Assembly (NCBI RefSeq): GCF_020216685.1
Contig: NZ_JAIWNS010000238.1
Location: 1 to 6,320 of the forward strand
Direction of reading: 5' to 3'
Source: Methanospirillum hungatei
GTDB taxonomy: Archaea > Halobacteriota > Methanomicrobia > Methanomicrobiales > Methanospirillaceae
Length of the DNA: 6,320 bases
Shown: in pieces, positions 1 to 5,770 of the stretch
Numbering within the stretch: position 1 is the first letter of the stretch
Layout of the letters: each line of letters begins with the position of its first letter
The notes under the pieces: generated by a model
What the model saw: only the letters and a program-made list of their open reading frames with translations
What the model was told of the DNA's origin: nothing
Database searches by the model: none
Position numbers and translations under genes: made by a program

Positions 1-97
1 GAAACATGAGTAAAAAAGTAAGGATGCTGATTCCAACTAAAAGAAGTGGGATTTGAAGAACTCTCCGGCTAATATATCCAAGGAGAGCCTGATCCAT
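1..97 (-). CDS. ABC importer permease, first subunit (DppB/NikB/OppB-like), N-terminal fragment
   Basis: This is the inner part of a binding-protein-dependent transport permease that continues beyond the window edge; 32 codons are visible. The translation starts MDQALLGYISRRVLQIPLLL and runs into VGISILTFLLMF. A short basic segment (two Arg), then Gln-x-Pro and a long hydrophobic first membrane helix with Gly-x-Ser, is the usual N-terminus of the first permease of nickel/dipeptide importers. The ATG at 97-95 lies 6 bp after the stop of the solute-binding protein gene, and an AGGAG (112-108) sits 10 nt upstream inside that gene, so the two are almost certainly cotranscribed. In this family the protein pairs with a second permease (expected just beyond the window) to form the channel. 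Identification rests only on the N-terminus and the context, but the two agree well. Confidence 0.8.
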   Translation of the reverse strand, partial: MDQALLGYISRRVLQIPLLLVGISILTFLLMF

Positions 98-103
98 GAG
101 TAT

Positions 104-1684
104 TTAACTCCTTATATCCCACTCTTCAATATTCCACCATAATTCTCCGTTAATTCCACCCATAGATCCATGTGGACCCATCCGGGGAACTAATCCAGTA
201 AGTTTGTCACTCACTGCAAAGACGTAGTTTGAGAAGAGAATCTGCGGAGTTGGCTGATCTTCGGAGAGAATCTTCTGATACTGACCATAGATCTTCTTTC
301 GCTCCTCCCTATCAGAGGTGGTTCGCCCCTGTTCTAACAGCCGGTCAACTTCTGGATTATTATATCCAGCCGGATTATTCCAACCATTACCGATGTATGA
401 ACTATGATAGATCTGGTAATTGTTATTGTCAGGATCAAAGGGTGAACCAAAAGCCATAATCACCGCATTATTATGGAAAACATTCTGATTTAACTCATCC
501 CAGTTGGCTTTGGATGTTGGGATCGCCCTGATACCGATCTTTTCAAGATCAGATGCAACAGCAACCGCTAAATCTTTCCTTTCCTCTGATGTTGCAACAT
601 ATAAAAGTTCAAATTCTAATTTTACACCCTCTTTTTCTCTTATACCATCTTTTCCTGGTTTCCACCCGGCATCATCAAGAAGCTTTTTAGCTTTTTCTAC
701 ATCCTGGTTAAACTCTATTGCAGGATTATACACCCAGCTCTCTTTCCGATATGGTCCATAGGCAGGCACTGCATGACCAGCGAAGATCGTATCAACCATA
801 AGTTGTTTGTTTAAAGCATAGGCAATAGCCTGGTGAACGGCAGTATCCTTGAACTGGGGAAGAATATAGGGAAGATTAATGCCATACCAGTTTGCTGACG
901 GGTTTGAAATGATTTTTACTCCTGCCTGACCTTCAAGTGCCTTTGAAGATTTGGGGAGTATCTTAATTGCCTGGACATCACCGCTTTTCAGAAGGTTAAT
1001 TCGTGAATTCTCATCTGGAAGGATGATATACCGAACTGTCTCAATCTTTGGTTTATCTCCAAAGTAATTAGGATTTGCTTTGAAGATGATCTCCTCTCCC
1101 TTATTCCAACTGTCAAAAACATAAGGCCCGGTTCCAACAGGCTTTTGCCAGAATTCAGTTGAACTCAGATCCTGCCCGGCAAGGATATGTTTTGGCAGAA
1201 TGGGAAGTGCAAGCCATTCCATAAAGGGGACACTTGCCTCCTTGAGTGTGAACTTAACGGTATTTTTATCGACCACATCAACTGAAGAGATTATACTGTA
1301 TTCGCCCGAAGTTGGAAAGATTGCCACATTTTCACCGCTGGTCATGAGATCATACGTGAACTTGACGTCATCAGCGGTGAATTCAGTCCCATCATGCCAT
1401 TTTACACCATCTCTCAGATGAAAGATGATAGTCGTAGGATCCGGCTGTTCCCATGAACTTGCAAGATCTCCTATCATCTCAAGGTTGTTATCTGACTTGA
1501 TAAGTCCATTAAAAACCTTAATTACATCATAAAAGACTGCATTACCTGCAGAACGGATTGGATTTAAATCCGTTGGTTCTTCACTCAGCCCAATTACCAC
1601 GGTCTTCCCATCCGCATATACCAGACCGCACGTTCCGATAAGGAGGAGAACGAGAAATACTCCTGCAATAATTTTTTTTATCAT
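104..1684 (-). CDS. ABC importer solute-binding protein, family 5 (nickel/peptide type)
   Basis: This is an extracytoplasmic binding protein that captures the substrate and delivers it to the permeases; it has 526 residues, normal for the family. The N-terminus has two Lys, a hydrophobic stretch and a plausible Sec cleavage site after Val-Tyr-Ala before Asp-Gly-Lys. A Cys in the signal (Ile-Gly-Thr-Cys) is a poor lipobox. Family 5 hallmarks follow: the EEPTDLNPI start of the mature protein, LRDGVKWHDGTEFTADDVKF near residue 100, a GTGPY element, and a C-terminal region with GYNNPEVDRLLEQ. I chose the ATG at 1684 because GGTAG (1694-1690) lies 5 nt upstream; a TTG 12 nt further out overlaps that site. 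The gene follows the methyltransferase by 38 bp and precedes the permease by 6 bp. Family 5 members bind peptides, nickel complexes, opines or other chelates. The mature protein resembles NikA-like archaeal members, but no residue seen here fixes the ligand. Confidence 0.9.
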   Translation of the reverse strand: MIKKIIAGVFLVLLLIGTCGLVYADGKTVVIGLSEEPTDLNPIRSAGNAVFYDVIKVFNGLIKSDNNLEMIGDLASSWEQPDPTTIIFHLRDGVKWHDGTEFTADDVKFTYDLMTSGENVAIFPTSGEYSIISSVDVVDKNTVKFTLKEASVPFMEWLALPILPKHILAGQDLSSTEFWQKPVGTGPYVFDSWNKGEEIIFKANPNYFGDKPKIETVRYIILPDENSRINLLKSGDVQAIKILPKSSKALEGQAGVKIISNPSANWYGINLPYILPQFKDTAVHQAIAYALNKQLMVDTIFAGHAVPAYGPYRKESWVYNPAIEFNQDVEKAKKLLDDAGWKPGKDGIREKEGVKLEFELLYVATSEERKDLAVAVASDLEKIGIRAIPTSKANWDELNQNVFHNNAVIMAFGSPFDPDNNNYQIYHSSYIGNGWNNPAGYNNPEVDRLLEQGRTTSDREERKKIYGQYQKILSEDQPTPQILFSNYVFAVSDKLTGLVPRMGPHGSMGGINGELWWNIEEWDIRS

Positions 1685-1689
1685 ACTAA

Positions 1690-1694
1690 CTACC
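1690..1694 (-). promoter_or_regulatory. Ribosome binding site deciding the binding-protein start
   Basis: GGTAG on the minus strand lies 5 nt before the ATG at 1684-1682. It overlaps the alternative upstream TTG, which argues against initiation there. Confidence 0.5.
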
Positions 1695-1722
1695 AAAATG
1701 TAAAATTACTTATCCCATTAAC

Positions 1723-2484
1723 CTATTTCACACCATGTACGAGATAATAAGGCATCTGATACCCTATCCGGTTTGAAAGAGGCATGTACTTCCTCTGAAT
1801 GGTCATAATTTCATCCAGGGAATGCAGGGTGACATTATGGAATCCTGCACGTTCTACATATTTCACTGCTTCGAAGGCCTCCATCCCTTTCGGATGAGGG
1901 AGGTTATCGATCAGTTCATCCGGATAATATGACTTGAACGGGTTTCTGCGTTCAGAAATAAGAATCCCAAGTTTCGAGAGGAACCTTCGGGATTTACCAG
2001 AGAGTGATTCAGGGAACCAGAGTCCATCGATAACTGCTATCATCCCATGGGGTTTCAGGACCCGGTTCCACTCTCTCAGCGCTTTTTCAGGATCCGGTAA
2101 CGTCCAGAGCAGGTGGCGGTTTATAACCAAGTCAAATGATTCATCATCATATGAGAGAGATTCTGCATCGTCAATTGAAAACGAAATAGAGTAGCCTTTT
2201 TTCCTGGCTTTATCCTCTGCTCTCTTCAGCATGTTCTCAGAGAGATCGATTGCATGAACCGAATGCCCCATCTCTGCAAGAAGAAGACTCATCTCACCGG
2301 TTCCACAACCAATGTCAAGGACCGTGATCGGGGTATCAGAGGTAAACTGTTTAAACAGATTTACCCATGCTGTATGCTCCTCTTCTGACTGGACTCCATG
2401 GGCATGTTGCATGTCGTACCACTCTGCAGACTCATCCCATGCAGATTGGATCATTTCTTTGATACCAGACGGATCAGGAGCCAT
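1723..2484 (-). CDS. Class I SAM-dependent methyltransferase embedded in the importer locus
   Basis: This 253-residue soluble, presumably cytoplasmic protein has the Rossmann-fold methyltransferase (Methyltransf_11/25, UbiE-like) pattern. Motif I is VLDIGCGTGEMSLLL (residues 55-69), and the ribose-binding acidic residue is Asp80 in AIDLSENML. DAESL (106-110) comes next, then DESFDLVINRHLLWTLPDPE (114-133) and RVLKPHG (141-147). The N-terminal AWDESAEWYD is the usual cap of small-molecule methyltransferases in methanogens. The C-terminal third is a variable substrate region with an ERAGF segment near 211. No SD precedes the ATG and a TATA-like box lies about 35 nt upstream, so the mRNA is probably nearly leaderless. 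It is the first gene of a unit continuing into the binding protein and permease. The acceptor substrate cannot be deduced: modification of the imported compound or of a chelator is possible, as is an unrelated job. Confidence 0.88.
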   Translation of the reverse strand: MAPDPSGIKEMIQSAWDESAEWYDMQHAHGVQSEEEHTAWVNLFKQFTSDTPITVLDIGCGTGEMSLLLAEMGHSVHAIDLSENMLKRAEDKARKKGYSISFSIDDAESLSYDDESFDLVINRHLLWTLPDPEKALREWNRVLKPHGMIAVIDGLWFPESLSGKSRRFLSKLGILISERRNPFKSYYPDELIDNLPHPKGMEAFEAVKYVERAGFHNVTLHSLDEIMTIQRKYMPLSNRIGYQMPYYLVHGVK

Positions 2485-2486
2485 AA

Positions 2487-2532
2487 TAATTGTATGATTA
2501 GATAAGTTATGAATATTTTTAATTATGTATGA
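2487..2532 (-). promoter_or_regulatory. Promoter region of the methyltransferase/binding-protein unit, with direct repeats
   Basis: On the minus strand an A/T-rich TATA-like element (ATTAAAAATATTC, 2524-2512) would place transcription initiation near 2490, only a few nt before the ATG at 2484. Two copies of TCATACA followed by an ATTA (2532-2520 and 2497-2487) flank the box, and a weaker TCATAA starts at 2512. Such repeats around a TATA box could be binding sites for a regulator. The half-site resembles the GTATGA half-site known for E. coli NikR, but the copies are direct rather than inverted, so I do not assign it to NikR. Confidence 0.4.
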
Positions 2533-2576
2533 AATATTGTAAAAAATTACCGACGGATGTTGTTTCTTATCATATT

Positions 2577-2590
2577 GGGGAAAAAATAGA
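2577..2590 (-). terminator. Oligo-T terminator after the ATPase pair
   Basis: About 25 nt after the stop of the second ATPase gene the minus strand reads CTATTTTTTCCCC. T-runs of this kind are typical archaeal terminators. A second T6 run lies at 2546-2541. Together with the promoter signals before the methyltransferase they suggest a transcription break, or partial read-through, between the ATPases and the rest of the importer. Confidence 0.4.
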
Positions 2591-2613
2591 TTGTCCCATT
2601 TTTGACCTCAGAA

Positions 2614-3333
2614 TCAGGATGTGTTTCGGTCTTGCAGATCCTGAATACGACCATCATGAATCTGAATAACCCGATCACACAGGGTTTTGACCAGATCTTC
2701 ATCATGAGATATAAAGAGAATGCTAAGAGTATGCTCCTGTTTCCATCGCTTCAATATTTCAATAATCTGAGCCTGAACTGATACATCAAGTGATGCTGTC
2801 GGCTCATCAGCCACCAAAAACTCAGGTTCCAGAATCAGAATTCTTGCCAGAACAATACGCTGATTCTGCCCCCCACTGAGTTGATATGGATATCTGCCCA
2901 AGTATTCTTCAGTGAGCCCGATATAGGATACCATGGATCGAATCTTTTCATCCCTCTCTTTCGGGGATAACTCCGTATACAATAGGAGAGGTTCTTCAAT
3001 TATCTGATAGATCCGCATCTTCGGATTTAACGAACTTTCAGGATCCTGAAAGATTATCTGCATATCCCTTCGCAGTGGTCGCATCTCCTTCCTGCTTACA
3101 TGGGTGATATCCCGACCCTTGTAGCTGATTCTCCCTGAAGTCGGGTCGATTAATCTGAGTACAAGCCTTCCGATTGTTGTCTTTCCACTTCCGGACTCAC
3201 CAATAAGACCAAGAGTCTCCCCTGTATGAAGCGTGAATGAGACATCATGGACTGCAACTTTAACTTCCCTTTTAAATAACCCGGAATGATATACCTTGGT
3301 CAGGTTCTTCACTTCAATTAATGGCAATGACAT
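2614..3333 (-). CDS. ABC importer ATPase 2 (OppF/DppF/NikE-like)
   Basis: This is the second nucleotide-binding subunit of the importer, which hydrolyses ATP at the inner membrane face together with the neighbouring ATPase. It has 239 residues from the chosen ATG. All catalytic elements are intact: Walker [10 protein letters not shown] (residues 45-53), Q-loop Gln96 in [10 protein letters not shown], signature LSGGQNQR (152-159), Walker B FLVADEP with Asp176/Glu177, D-loop SLD, and switch His210 in ISHDEDL. It ends soon after the switch and lacks the C-terminal oligopeptide-transporter extension of its partner, as in NikE-type subunits. The ATG at 3333 is preferred over one at 3390 because AGGAAG lies 5 nt upstream and homology begins at the following [11 protein letters not shown]. 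The resulting 16-bp overlap with the upstream gene suggests translational coupling. The DVSVQAQI segment after Walker B is characteristic of Opp/Dpp/Nik ATPases. Confidence 0.93.
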   Translation of the reverse strand: MSLPLIEVKNLTKVYHSGLFKREVKVAVHDVSFTLHTGETLGLIGESGSGKTTIGRLVLRLIDPTSGRISYKGRDITHVSRKEMRPLRRDMQIIFQDPESSLNPKMRIYQIIEEPLLLYTELSPKERDEKIRSMVSYIGLTEEYLGRYPYQLSGGQNQRIVLARILILEPEFLVADEPTASLDVSVQAQIIEILKRWKQEHTLSILFISHDEDLVKTLCDRVIQIHDGRIQDLQDRNTS

Positions 3334-4247
3334 CTGTTCTTCCTGTGATGAGAATGACCACTTGAGAGATCGGGATGATTCGTTCTGCATTTGGCGCAGG
3401 CATCAGGGCATCGTGGGTGAAACCTGCATCCGGAGGGGAGATCAATGAGTGAAGGACTACTTCCAGGAATAGCCTTGCACCCGTTTTTTGGATGAGCCTT
3501 TATGAATGCTATCGTATACGGATGCAGGGGATCAGAGAGTATCTCATCACAGGGGCCATCCTCAACAATCTCACCGTCATACATAACGAGGATCCGGTCA
3601 CATAACTCTGAGGCAGCAGCCAGATCATGGGTGATCATGATCATGGAACTTCTCTCTGCAGTATCTGAGAGGAGACTTAGTATCTCCTTCTTATTCCCCT
3701 TATCAAGGGCTTTTGTCGGTTCATCTGCAATGATCAGATCTGGCTCACTTGCAATACCAATAGCTATCATCACCCTCTGCTTCATTCCGCCACTTAGTTC
3801 ATGAGGATACCGATTCATGATATATTCAGGATCCTGAAAGTTTACTTCTTTGAGCAGGCGTAACGTCTCTTTCCTGGATTCCTGAGCTGAAAGATTCTTT
3901 CCTTTCCGGACTGCTTCCTCAATCTGCCCGCCGACTCGCATGAGCGGATTTAATGAGACACTTGGATTCTGAAGAATAAATGAGATTTCACTCCCCCGGA
4001 TATTCTGCATGTGACTCTCCGGAACGGTCATGAGATCCTTTCCTTTATATGATACCTTTCCAGAGATTGAAGTGTTATGAGGAAGCAGACGAACAACAGA
4101 CATGCCAAATACCGTTTTTCCGCAACCAGTCTCACCAATCAGGCCAACTTTTTCTCTTTTCCGAAGGGATATATCAATAGAATCAACAGCCTTTACAATC
4201 CCTTCTGGTGTTCTGAATGAAGTTTTTAAATTGGATACCTGAAGCAT
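3318..4247 (-). CDS. ABC importer ATPase 1 (OppD/DppD/NikD-like) with Cys-rich C-terminus
   Basis: This is the first nucleotide-binding subunit of the nickel/peptide-type importer, 309 residues. Motifs seen: Walker A GETGCGKT (38-45), Q-loop Gln93 in ILQNPSVSLNP, signature LSGGMKQR (151-158), Walker B LIIADEP with Asp175/Glu176, and switch His207 in MITHDLAAASELCDR. The C-terminal oligopeptide-transporter domain begins at HPYTIAFI (242-249). It carries the family's cysteine pattern, GCRFHPRC (Cys274, Cys280) then Cys284/Cys287 and Cys306/Cys308. In a bacterial DppD the equivalent cysteines hold a 4Fe-4S cluster; a cluster here is inference. The tail is unusually His-rich (GHSHH, then CHCH). 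The gene heads the ATPase pair behind its own promoter, with no clear SD and a predicted leader of about 17 nt. Confidence 0.93.
   Translation of the reverse strand: MLQVSNLKTSFRTPEGIVKAVDSIDISLRKREKVGLIGETGCGKTVFGMSVVRLLPHNTSISGKVSYKGKDLMTVPESHMQNIRGSEISFILQNPSVSLNPLMRVGGQIEEAVRKGKNLSAQESRKETLRLLKEVNFQDPEYIMNRYPHELSGGMKQRVMIAIGIASEPDLIIADEPTKALDKGNKKEILSLLSDTAERSSMIMITHDLAAASELCDRILVMYDGEIVEDGPCDEILSDPLHPYTIAFIKAHPKNGCKAIPGSSPSLIDLPSGCRFHPRCPDACAKCRTNHPDLSSGHSHHRKNRCHCH
3339..3344 (-). promoter_or_regulatory. Ribosome binding site deciding the ATPase 2 start
   Basis: AGGAAG on the minus strand is 5 nt from the ATG at 3333-3331 and lies inside the end of the preceding ATPase gene. It supports the shorter 239-residue product. 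Confidence 0.65.
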
Positions 4248-4264
4248 GATGAATATGTAATTAT

Positions 4265-4297
4265 TGTATTTCGTAATACATAATGTTAATTAAATTA
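4265..4297 (-). promoter_or_regulatory. ATPase-unit promoter with operator-like palindrome
   Basis: The minus strand has a TATA-like TTTAATTAA around 4294-4286, which would start transcription near 4264, about 17 nt before the ATG at 4247. Between box and start lies a palindrome, TGTATT-TCGT-AATACA (4265-4280, 6-bp arms), where a bound repressor would block polymerase. A second dyad, CATAAT-N9-ATTATG (4279-4299), surrounds the TATA box itself. The symmetry is directly visible; the regulator is unknown. Confidence 0.45.
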
Positions 4298-4328
4298 TGG
4301 CAAACAGATGAATGTTTCTCATCACATG

Positions 4329-4340
4329 GTAATACGAAAT
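4329..4340. repeat. Second copy of the operator-like motif, inverted
   Basis: GTAATACGAAAT here is the inverse of ATTTCGTAATAC inside the palindrome at 4268-4279, with 11 of 12 bases matching. Two copies of a 12-base motif in a short intergenic region fit paired regulator sites upstream of the ATPase genes. No gene is seen between 4248 and 4429. Confidence 0.35.
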
Positions 4341-4413
4341 GAATGAGAGAACCAACACTTCTTTGAATCAGTATGAGTTTTTATAGACTAATGAAATCCA
4401 AATGATGTCAGGG

Positions 4414-4438
4414 AAAAAAGGGAGATCTATCATATCTC
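4414..4438 (-). terminator. Hairpin plus T-run after the exporter ATPase remnant
   Basis: On the minus strand GAGAT-ATGATAG-ATCTC (4438-4422), with the stop codon in its loop, is followed by CC and six T (4419-4414). It is a modest stem with an oligo-T tail, probably left over from when the exporter gene was active. Confidence 0.4.
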
Positions 4439-5093
4439 CTGTGCAGTTATGAGAGAAGCATACAACCCATCATGCTGTAACAATTCATGGTGAGAACCCT
4501 GTTCAATAATTTCTCCCTGGTTTAGCACGAGGATCGTATCTGCGTGAACCACCGTGCTAAGCCGGTGTGCTATCATAAATACCGTTCTTCCCTTCATCAA
4601 TTCCCGAATGGTATCCCGGATCATCAGTTCTGTCCCGGTATCGAGGTTACTGGTTGCCTCATCCATTATAAGGGCCGGAGCATTTTTCAGAATTGCCCTG
4701 GCTATAGCAACTCTTTGTCGCTCTCCTCCGGAAAGACGAATCCCCCGTTCTCCGACAATCGTTTCGTATCCATCCGGAAGTCCCCGTATGAAATCATGTA
4801 TCCTGGCAAACTTTACTGTCTGCTCTACCTCCTGATCGGTTGCATCAGTTTTTCCCACCCGGATATTTTCCCTGATAGATGTATTGAACAGAAAGATATC
4901 CGGGGTAACAATGGATATGGTTTTCCGCAGATCTGAAAGACGGAGATCCCGGATATCCTGCCCATCAAGCCTGACAATCCCATTTTCTGGATCCCAAAAC
5001 CGAATGAGAAGATGGGTCAGAGTTCTCTTTCCCGCTCCTGTCATTCCAAAAAATTGCAGCCGTCGTACCTGAAGGGATCGAGAATGAAACTAA
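4430..5093 (-). pseudogene. Remnant of a multidrug/lipid exporter-type ABC ATPase domain
   Basis: This is the C-terminal ATPase half of an MdlB/MsbA-like half-transporter, which normally has about 570-600 residues with six membrane helices ahead of it. Everything before the strand leading to Walker A is gone. The longest open stretch (5044-4430, 204 codons) retains LSGGERQRVAIARA, Walker B ALIMDEATSNLD and the MIAHRLSTV switch. Decay is clear. Walker A reads GMTGAGKRT, with Arg (5026-5024) where Ser/Thr is required, and the Q-loop reads IVTPDIFLF, with Pro (4903-4901) in place of Gln. A one-base expansion of the T run at 5053-5048 shifts the frame; in the other frame the preceding residues read LVSFSIPSGTTAAIF, which join perfectly to GMTGAGK. 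Beyond 5093 homology stops and a TAA follows. An apparent ATG at 5044 is only the Met inside Walker A. No promoter is seen, so it is very unlikely to be functional. Confidence 0.88.
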
Positions 5094-5770
5094 TTATAAT
5101 TATCCGGAACACGGATTGAAAAAAGGGAAGAGGATTTATGGGAGAAATTTCTTCACACGGAAATCGGAGAAGAACCCTTAAAAATTCTGGATGTAGGGAC
5201 CGGAACTGGCTCTATCTCACTTATTCTTTCTAAATTAGGTCATGAAGTAATAGTGATCGATCTTTCTCCGGGAATGTTTTCTGATAATAGCGATTAACCC
5301 CATGTTGGGATATTAGAGTATTTAAATCACATATATACCCTGCAACAAAAATAAGGGGTTATGCACTATCCTCTTCTGTCTGTGAAAGAAAATCAGGCGA
5401 ACGCGGTCTTAAACTGGATCTTCATTTCGGTGATGCAGAAACTTTACTTTTCCCTGACAATAGTTTTGATGTGATTACGCGCAGATAGGTATTATGGACT
5501 CTTCTGTAACCCGAAATTGCCATCAATAGATGGAAACGGGTAGTTAAACCCGGAGGCAGAATCATGGCTTTTGATATGAAAACTCATGATTTTAATAATG
5601 TCTCCATGATGAATAAATTCGGGCAATATGTCTCCAAAAAATAATTTCCATTTAGGACGGACGAAAGCCGGATAGTTACACACCTAAAAAGGAAATTACA
5701 GATTCCTTCCCGTCATTATACCGCCATCCGGATTGTTTTGATAACCAGTTAAATCCTCACCTCCCGAAAA
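5092..5770 (+). pseudogene. Decayed class I SAM-dependent methyltransferase (second, distinct copy)
   Basis: Fragments in three frames line up with the intact methyltransferase of this window. They are NYNYPEHGLK (5092-5121), then after a shift in the A/G run near 5119-5127 REEDLWEKFL and motif I ILDVGTGTGSISLIL with IDLSPGMF (to 5279). Past a small insertion come KSGERGLKLDLHFGDAETL, FPDNSFDVITRR, stop, VLWTL, RWKRVVKPGGRIMAFDMK and NKFGQYVSKK. A further shift near 5684-5692 leads to EITDSFPSLYRHPDCFDN. In-frame stops are TAG at 5486, TAA at 5507 and TAA at 5642. About 20 N-terminal residues are missing at the junction with the exporter remnant, and the last 50 or so are missing where the transposase gene begins. 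It diverges from the intact copy too much to be a recent duplicate. The 3' limit is uncertain between about 5730 and 5770. Confidence 0.85.
5284..5373. mobile_element. MITE-like insertion of about 90 bp inside the methyltransferase pseudogene
   Basis: The ends form imperfect terminal inverted repeats: 5283-5301 against the complement of 5373-5355 match at 14 of 19 positions, with a perfect TAACCCC/GGGGTTA core. TTCTG occurs directly on both sides (5279-5283 and 5374-5378), giving a 4-5 bp target duplication, since the G may belong to the element end. Deleting 95 bp (element plus one duplication) joins GMF to SVCERKSGERG in frame. The segment from there to GDAE then has exactly the length of the intact methyltransferase. 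There is no coding capacity. A small hairpin (CCCA-TGT-TGGG) and TATATA sequence are inside. The parent transposon is unknown; the visible end of the nearby transposase gene shows no matching repeat. Confidence 0.7.

Noticed and set aside
229..761. Plus-strand open frames opposite the solute-binding protein
   Set aside because: Low-complexity translations antisense to a well-supported gene.
1640..1684. Lipoprotein anchor on the binding protein
   Set aside because: The only Cys in the signal follows Ile-Gly-Thr, and Thr just before Cys does not fit a good lipobox.
2487..2532. NikR operator
   Set aside because: The half-site resembles GTATGA, but the inverted GTATGA-N16-TCATAC arrangement is absent; both full copies point the same way.
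4300..4413. Small RNA or extra gene in the intergenic region
   Set aside because: Only a weak GATGA/TCATC hairpin and scattered A/T tracts are seen; nothing supports a gene.
4544..4936. Overlapping plus-strand open frames opposite the exporter ATPase remnant
   Set aside because: They are antisense shadows of conserved ABC motifs; no start signals or recognisable protein.
5361..5474. Short plus-strand frame starting with an ATG after GGGG at 5355-5358, with TATATA upstream
   Set aside because: It looks like a promoter, SD and start, but past 5379 the sequence is clearly methyltransferase in another frame. The ATG comes from the end of the inserted element.
5492..5683. 63-codon minus-strand open frame
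   Set aside because: It lies antisense to the methyltransferase pseudogene, has no recognisable features, and the plus strand explains the sequence.
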